A DNA stretch of 30,189 nucleotides from JADKFD01 sp050250665 (GTDB taxonomy: Bacteria > Pseudomonadota > Gammaproteobacteria > Xanthomonadales > SZUA-5), in contig JBFWOF010000067.1 of the NCBI GenBank assembly GCA_050250665.1, positions 1-30,189 on the forward strand, given 5' to 3'. Below, piece by piece: positions 25,868-30,189 of the stretch (its first letter is position 1; each line of letters opens with the position of its first letter). The notes below the pieces were generated by a model, which had not been told where the DNA came from, made no database searches, and worked only from the letters and a program-made list of their open reading frames with translations. The translations under genes were made by a program, and so were the position numbers.

Positions 25868-25897
25868 TTCACCCCCATCTTCGCGCCCTTCTATACA
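25868..25897 (+). promoter_or_regulatory. Possible promoter of the beta-lactamase-like gene
   Basis: TTCACC (25868-25873) and TATACA (25892-25897, overlapping TACAAT at 25894-25899) are 18 bases apart, about 35 bases before ATG 25932. Confidence 0.4.
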
Positions 25898-25931
25898 ATG
25901 CGCGGCTTCCCAGCCTGTCGTAGAAGTGCCC

Positions 25932-26822
25932 ATGCGTCGCGCCGTTTCCGTTGCTTTTGTCCTGGTGGTGCTGTTGTTGCCGATGACCGCGCCCGCGGCC
26001 ATGCTCGCCAGCCAGTTTGGTCGCCGCTACGGTGCGCTCGAAATCTACGACGCCCAGAGCAAGCTGTCGTTCCGGGTCAACACGCCGCGCCTGTCCGAGC
26101 GTCTGCCGCCGTGTTCGACCTATCTGCTGCCGCATCTGGCCATCGCGCTCGGCACCGGTGTCATCAAGGATACCGACAGCCTGATTGCCTTCGACCCGGC
26201 CAAGCATCCGGAGTCGAGCTTCTGGCCACAGTCCTGGCAACGTGACCAGACCTTCGACACGGCCTTGAAGAACTCGGTGCAGTGGTATGCGCAGGAAGTG
26301 TCCGCCCGTCTGGGTACAGCGCGGCTGGAGCAGAACCTGAAGCGCCTCAAGTACGGTAATGCCGACATCAGTGGTGGCCTCGACAAGTTCTGGATGTCCA
26401 GCAGCCTGCGGGTGACCTCCTTTGAACAGATCGATTTCCTGAAGGCCTTCCGGGACGGCAAGCTCGGTTTCAATCCGCGGGTGACCAAGGCTCTGCAGGA
26501 CGCGATGGTGATCGAGCGCACGGTCGACTACACCATCTACGGCAAATACGGCTCCTGCCCCATGGACGATGGCACCTACGTGGGCTGGCTCGTCGGTTAT
26601 CTGGAGCGCCCGGGCAAGGTCTGGTATTTCGCGCTGAATCTGGATGGCCAGTCGCTGGCCGATTTCGCCGTCGTCCGGCTGGGCATCGTCCGCGGTTCGA
26701 TGCAGGAGCTGGGCTTCATCCCCGCCCCACCGCCGGTCGAGCCGCTGCCGGCTGATCCGGCGCTCGCTCCGGTTGCTGACCCGGCCACTGCCGGCGTGGC
26801 GCCGGCATCGGAATATCCCTGA
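25932..26822 (+). CDS. Exported class D beta-lactamase-like protein, catalytic Lys absent
   Basis: A 296-residue periplasmic protein: signal peptide (about 1-23), then a domain with the OXA/BlaR order of motifs. The serine motif reads PPCSTYLLPHLAIALGTGVI, where active class D enzymes have STFK: Ser62 is kept but the lysine that is carboxylated and acts as general base is Leu65. The SxV motif reads SVQ (115-117), the conserved YGNADISGGLDKFW (141-154) is intact, and the KTG motif reads KYG (205-207). The C-terminus is a Pro/Ala-rich tail (about 264-296). Fold membership is clear; hydrolysis of beta-lactams is unlikely without the lysine. It may bind beta-lactam or cell-wall fragments, or act as a pseudoenzyme. 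The start ATG 25932 is chosen because it gives the signal peptide; the frame runs further upstream. Confidence 0.85.
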   Translation: MRRAVSVAFVLVVLLLPMTAPAAMLASQFGRRYGALEIYDAQSKLSFRVNTPRLSERLPPCSTYLLPHLAIALGTGVIKDTDSLIAFDPAKHPESSFWPQSWQRDQTFDTALKNSVQWYAQEVSARLGTARLEQNLKRLKYGNADISGGLDKFWMSSSLRVTSFEQIDFLKAFRDGKLGFNPRVTKALQDAMVIERTVDYTIYGKYGSCPMDDGTYVGWLVGYLERPGKVWYFALNLDGQSLADFAVVRLGIVRGSMQELGFIPAPPPVEPLPADPALAPVADPATAGVAPASEYP

Positions 26823-26847
26823 GGCTTGGCGCTTGCACGTCGGGGCA

Positions 26848-27730
26848 GGAGCGCCCTTGCGGCGCGACCATCGTGCGCTGCCGCTTCGTCGAAGATCGGG
26901 AATTGCCGCGGCCTGTGGCCAGCAGCGCAACGCGGAGAACACTGAGGGGCGCAGAGAACGCAGAGGAGAGCGTTTGCAGATTTTTGCTTCTCTCCGCTCT
27001 TCATGAACCCATGTCGTAACGTGTTGAGTTCGGTCGTTGACGTAGGTTGGGCTAAGCGCAGCGTGCCCAACACCAGCGGACTGTGGCCAGACGCGGAACG
27101 CGGAGAACGCCGAGGCGCGCAGAGGAAAGCATTTCCAGATTCGCCTTGCTTTTGACCGCGTTCGAGCTCTTTTCATCAACTGGTATCGGAAGTTATTGAT
27201 TCGTCTTTGCGAGGAGCGCAGCGACGAAGCAATCCAGGGTATCGCCGCACGCCCCTGGATTGCTTCCCCCGGATCAAGTCCGGGGTCGCAATGACGCCAG
27301 TACCAGGTCACCACGCAGTTCTTGGTTGTTGCAGGTTGCCGTGAAAGTCGTTCAGGCGAGAGCTGTCGCTCCCTCCCCGATGTTCGGGGGTAGCAGGGGA
27401 GGGGTTAGGCAAGAGCCCCAACGCAACGGTCACGGCACCGGCGACTTTCATGATTGCGAGTGGCCCGCAGCCATGACCCTTGGGCTAAGCGTAGCGTGCC
27501 CAGCACCAGCGGCCAGTGGCCAGCAGCGCAACACGCTTCTCCGCAAACAGGCCATACGGTCGGTGTTTTGCCGTAGCGGAGCCGTCACGTAGACCCTGCG
27601 GGTCAACGTGACCTACTTTCTTCTCTCTGCGTTCTCCGCGCCTCTCGGCGTTCTCTGCGTTCAGGGGCTTTCCCCGCAGGCGAGCGACAAGGTTGACGTT
27701 GTGCGATCGCGCCGCGAGGGCGCTCCTACC
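26848..27730. repeat. Large nested inverted array (families D and E)
   Basis: Family D (GAGCGCCCTTGCGGCGCGAC) is at 26848-26869 in forward and 27703-27730 in inverted orientation; family E (CGCGGAGAACGCAGAG-type) lies inside, forward at 26931-26970 and 27096-27125 and inverted at 27619-27667. Each D is followed or mirrored by an E at a distance of 36-83 bases, also at 30055-30175, so D+E behaves as a unit. Between them, about 55 bases recur in direct orientation (27041-27100 and 27477-27535). Confidence 0.7.
27202..27295. repeat. 94-bp inverted repeat element, GTCATTGCGAG family
   Basis: The inner arms GAAGCAATCCAGGG and CCCTGGATTGCTTC are perfect complements; the outer ends CGTCTTTGCGA and TCGCAATGACG pair with one mismatch. 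The right half has an extra CCCCGGATC/GTCCGGGG hairpin. Related to 13431-13498. Confidence 0.85.
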
Positions 27731-27752
27731 GGAAGGCCCACGAATCTGAGGC

Positions 27753-27791
27753 TTTAACGATCCGCAAATGTCGGCTTAACTGCGATCTAAC
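27753..27791 (+). promoter_or_regulatory. Three TTAAC-type direct repeats in helical phase
   Basis: TTTAAC, CTTAAC and TCTAAC end at 27758, 27780 and 27791, i.e. 22 and 11 bases apart, all in one orientation. Eleven-base spacing of direct half-sites is how OmpR/PhoB-family regulators bind. The site is about 260 bases upstream of such a regulator's gene. Binding is inference. Confidence 0.35.
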
Positions 27792-28047
27792 GAGCTCTTC
27801 GCTAGCGTCTGCTCCATCGTACTCCGACACGCAGGGCGTCGTCGTAATGCGGTAATCGGGGCAGTACTTGAGGCCCGGGCCGGCGGATTCCCCCACGAAA
27901 CGCCACCCGGGCTTTCTTTTTGCCTGCAGTATTGTGGCACTCGGCGCGGACGGCCAACTCATGGGTGTTCGTGACTGGAACTTGGCCGCTTCGCCCCAAT
28001 CTATGAATGGTACGGCGGGCCCTTCTCCGCCAGTGTAGAGTCAGCCC

Positions 28048-28731
28048 ATGCGCATACTCGTCATCGAAGACAACCCGGACATCGCCAGCAACATCGGCGA
28101 TTACCTGACCGACCACGGCAATGTGGTCGATTTTGCCGCAGACGGCATCACCGGCCTGCATCTGGCTGTGGTGAACGACTACGAAGTCATCGTGCTCGAT
28201 CTGATGCTGCCCGGCATGGACGGCCTCGAGGTTTGCCGCAAGCTGCGCCAGGAGGCACGCAAGCACACGCCGGTGCTGATGCTGACCGCGCGCGACGCGC
28301 TGCCGCAGAAGCTGGCCGGATTCGAGACCGGTGCCGACGACTACATGGTCAAGCCCTTTGCGCTGCAGGAGCTGGAAGCCCGGATCCTGGTGCTGGTGCG
28401 CCGCAGCAAGCCGCAGCAGGCGCGCGTGCTGCAGGTGGCCGATCTCAGCTACAACCTCGACACACTGGTGGTGGTGCGACAAGGCAAGAGCATCCAGCTC
28501 AACCCGATCGCGCTCAAGATTCTGCAATGTCTGATGGAGGCCAGTCCCTCGGTAGTCACCCGGCAAGAGCTGGAAATGCGGGTGTGGGGCGAAGAACTGC
28601 CCGACAGCGATTCCTTGCGCGTGCACATCCACACGCTGCGTGCGGCCATCGACAAGCCCTTCGACAAACCGTTGATCCAGACCCGTCACGGCATTGGCTA
28701 TCGCCTCGTCGACCCCGAAGCGGCATCGTAA
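28048..28731 (+). CDS. OmpR/PhoB-family response regulator
   Basis: A 227-residue transcription factor. The receiver domain (1-118) has the acidic pair Glu7/Asp8 in VIEDNPD, the phospho-acceptor Asp51 in VLDLMLPGMDG, Thr80 in LMLTARD and Lys102 in MVKPFAL. The C-terminal winged-helix domain (about 128-222) has ISYNL/ICL-type beta-strands, LNPIALKILQCLMEASPSVVTRQEL and the recognition helix DSDSLRVHIHTLRAAIDKPF, then TRHGIGYRL. Length and motifs are typical. The ATG lies just 7 bases after TAGAGT, so a leaderless transcript is possible. The histidine kinase gene overlaps its end by 38 bases, so the two form an operon. The signal sensed is unknown. Confidence 0.95.
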   Translation: MRILVIEDNPDIASNIGDYLTDHGNVVDFAADGITGLHLAVVNDYEVIVLDLMLPGMDGLEVCRKLRQEARKHTPVLMLTARDALPQKLAGFETGADDYMVKPFALQELEARILVLVRRSKPQQARVLQVADLSYNLDTLVVVRQGKSIQLNPIALKILQCLMEASPSVVTRQELEMRVWGEELPDSDSLRVHIHTLRAAIDKPFDKPLIQTRHGIGYRLVDPEAAS

Positions 28732-30001
28732 GCGCCTACGCAGCCGCATCATCATCTCGTTTGCGCTGTTTGGAACAGCGCTGACGGCGCTGTTTGCGGC
28801 AGCTGCGATCTTTCTGCGTGGGTATCTGGAAGACACGCTGATCGGCGATACGCTGGCGCAGGAAGTGGCCAATTTCGCCGACACTTACTACCGGGATCCG
28901 ACCTCTCCTGGCGTACCGTTTTCCAAGATTCGCGGCTACACGATTGCGCGCAACATTCGTGGCAACGTGCCGTTCAAATGGCAACAGCTGCCAAATGGCG
29001 TCTATTCGATCGTTGATGAAGGTACCGGCGGGCCGGAGAGCTATCAGCTGGCGGTACGCAAGGATGCCGAGATGTGGTTTTTCCTGCGCTACGACGTCTC
29101 GCAGGAAGAGCGCAGTCGACAATTGCTGATCTGGACCCTGATTGGCGCGGTGTTCATCTTCTCGGCGCTGGCATTGCTCCTCGGCATCTGGGCTGCCGAT
29201 CGCGTAATGTCCCCTGTGGCGGATCTGGCCAAGCGTCTGGGGCACATCAGTCGCCTTGGCCGCCATGAGCCGCTCGCCCCGCACTTTGCCGACGACGAGG
29301 TCGGTCAACTGGCCGGCGCGCTGGACGACTACGCCGGGAAGCTCACCGCGCTGGTTGAGCGTGATCGGGAATTCAACTCCGATGTCAGTCACGAGTTGCG
29401 CACGCCGCTGGCGGTGATCCAGACCACCACCGAACTGGTCATGGGCAGCCCTGAGCTGTCACTGAAGCTGCGCGAGCGCCTGGCCCGGATCGAGCGCGCG
29501 TCCAAGCAGTCGACCGAACTGATCGCCGCCCTGCTGCTGCTCTCGCGCAGCGAACGCCAGGGTCCACAGGATGGCGAGAGCTGTAATGTGGCCAAGGTGG
29601 CGGCTGAAGTGATCGACTCGCACCGGCCGCAGATCGGCGGACGCCCGATCGAACTCAAGCTGGAGATCAGCGCCCATCCCGAGGTGGCAGCGCCGGATTC
29701 GGTGATTGCGGTGGTGCTGAACAACCTCGTCGGCAACGCCGTGAAGTACACCAAGGAAGGCGAGATCCGGGTGGTGGTCAGCCGCGAAGGCGTGATCGTC
29801 GAGGACAGCGGCGCCGGGATCACCCCGCAGGAAGCGGAAACCCTGTTCGATCGCCATGTCCGCGGCAGCAGTGCCGGCAGCACCAGCGGCGCCGGTCTGG
29901 GCCTGGCCATCGTCAAGCGCCTGTGCGCGCTTTACGGCTGGACCGCCGAACTGGAGCCCCGCCCCGAAGGCGGCGCCCGCGCCTCGCTGCGTTTCTCCTG
30001 A
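28694..30001 (+). CDS. Sensor histidine kinase
   Basis: Membrane kinase partner of the response regulator. The 435-residue product has a basic N-terminus, TM1 (about 19-42), a periplasmic sensor of about 100 residues, TM2 (about 144-167), a HAMP-like linker, the dimerisation/phospho-acceptor domain with His233 in SDVSHELRTPLAV, and the ATPase domain with N-box NNLVGNAVKYT (343-353), G1 box DSGAGI (371-376) and G2 box GAGLGLAIVKRL (399-410). The only start in frame before TM1 is TTG 28694, which lies inside the regulator gene and gives a 38-base overlap; no ATG or GTG is available there. The sensor domain is not one I recognise. Confidence 0.93.
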   Translation: MAIASSTPKRHRKRLRSRIIISFALFGTALTALFAAAAIFLRGYLEDTLIGDTLAQEVANFADTYYRDPTSPGVPFSKIRGYTIARNIRGNVPFKWQQLPNGVYSIVDEGTGGPESYQLAVRKDAEMWFFLRYDVSQEERSRQLLIWTLIGAVFIFSALALLLGIWAADRVMSPVADLAKRLGHISRLGRHEPLAPHFADDEVGQLAGALDDYAGKLTALVERDREFNSDVSHELRTPLAVIQTTTELVMGSPELSLKLRERLARIERASKQSTELIAALLLLSRSERQGPQDGESCNVAKVAAEVIDSHRPQIGGRPIELKLEISAHPEVAAPDSVIAVVLNNLVGNAVKYTKEGEIRVVVSREGVIVEDSGAGITPQEAETLFDRHVRGSSAGSTSGAGLGLAIVKRLCALYGWTAELEPRPEGGARASLRFS

Positions 30002-30002
30002 G

Positions 30003-30032
30003 CGGTGGGAGCGGCTTCAGCCGCTCCCACCG
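30003..30032. repeat. Perfect 14-bp stem palindrome, family A, at the kinase 3' end
   Basis: CGGTGGGAGCGGCT and its complement flank a two-base centre, starting two bases after the kinase stop codon. It is a shortened family A element and may protect or end the operon mRNA; there is no T run. Confidence 0.9.
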
Positions 30033-30054
30033 GTTCGAAGCTCGCCCGATCGAC

Positions 30055-30175
30055 TGTAGGAGCGCCCTTGCGGCGCGACCGGGGACGCGAGAGCCCGGCC
30101 TCAATGCTAGTTCGAGCAAGAAGCGTTGCGCGGAGAACGCAGAGGGAAAGCAGAGAGCACGCAGAGAAGAGCAAA
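30055..30175. repeat. Family D plus family E repeat, continuing out of the window
   Basis: TGTAGGAGCGCCCTTGCGGC and the bases after it (to 30080) match the family D elements at 26848 and 27703; 30119-30175 has CGCGGAGAACGCAGAGGG and a related second run, matching family E. No coding potential is seen in 30033-30189. Confidence 0.75.
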
Positions 30176-30189
30176 GCAACTTTCGCTGG

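Larger units (their letters stand above)
26823..28047. other. 1.2-kb region without a gene, repeat mosaic
   Basis: No convincing coding region. From left to right: a GAGCGCCCTTGCGGCGCGAC element (26848-26869), CGCGGAGAAC-type runs (26931-26970 and 27096-27125), TTGGGCTAAGCG...GCCCAA elements (27041-27074 and 27480-27507), an inverted element (27202-27295), a CCCTCCCC...GGGGAGGG hairpin (about 27373-27405), an inverted CGCGGAGAAC run (27619-27667) and an inverted GAGCGCCC element (27703-27730). The last 300 bases are unique sequence that holds the leader of the response regulator gene. A minus-strand frame at 27726-27962 has no recognisable family and is not called. Confidence 0.75.

Noticed and set aside
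27846..27910. Possible intrinsic terminator (GCCCGGG ... CCCGGGC then TTCTTTTT)
   Set aside because: The stem is only about seven pairs with a loop of about 24-30 bases, and there is no gene directly upstream on that strand.
27726..27962. 78-codon minus-strand frame upstream of the response regulator
   Set aside because: No recognised family and no convincing start site. Part of it overlaps the TTAAC repeats. It remains possible but is not supported.
27680..28040. tRNA, tmRNA or other structured RNA gene in the gene-free region
   Set aside because: No TTCGAATCC-type T arm with matching acceptor stem, no CCA end and no tmRNA tag sequence was found by eye.

Overview
The window is about 30 kb of GC-rich chromosome, most likely from a gammaproteobacterium of the Xanthomonadales/Lysobacterales (Rhodanobacteraceae- or Lysobacteraceae-like). 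The gene order lptM-dapF-DUF484-xerC, the ubiJ-ubiB pair, a sigma-70 with a long acidic insert, a Kef-type antiporter, and intergenic repeats of the type TGTGGGAGCGG...CCGCTCCCACA all fit that group. The assignment is inference from gene content; there is no rRNA or other phylogenetic marker to settle it. I saw no tRNA, rRNA, CRISPR array, prophage or transposase gene.

Layout. 1-413: tandem 119-bp palindromic repeat at the 3' end of a thymidylate kinase gene (minus). 1245-5475: RND pump operon (adaptor lipoprotein then inner-membrane pump, minus). 5695-5910: small YdcH-like protein (minus). 6228-8652: ubiJ and ubiB (plus), ubiquinone accessory genes. 8940-10412: secreted subtilisin-like protease (minus). 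10512-12487: rpoD with a clear intrinsic terminator (minus). 12843-13283: dtd (minus), divergent from an LpxL-type acyltransferase (13679-14563) and a Kef-type K+/H+ antiporter (14709-16505). 16892-17500: 2OG-Fe(II) oxygenase (minus), divergent from the TRAP permease pair dctQ-dctM (17624-19539). 19820-20575: SAM methyltransferase. 20924-21592: carboxylesterase (minus). 21693-24261: lptM-dapF-DUF484-xerC, tightly packed. 24830-25690: speE (minus). 25932-26822: exported class D beta-lactamase-like protein that lacks the catalytic lysine. 26823-28047: 1.2 kb without a gene, full of repeats. 28048-30001: OmpR-type response regulator and histidine kinase.

Most genes are housekeeping or envelope genes in short operons. 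The unusual content is between the genes. At least five families of palindromic or low-complexity repeats are packed into the intergenic spaces. All four convergent gene junctions carry the TGTGGGAGCGG family, and several junctions are nested, palindrome-within-palindrome composites. The most notable protein is the class D beta-lactamase homologue with Ser-Thr-Tyr-Leu where active enzymes have Ser-x-x-Lys. A helically phased set of TTAAC-type half-sites lies upstream of the two-component operon.
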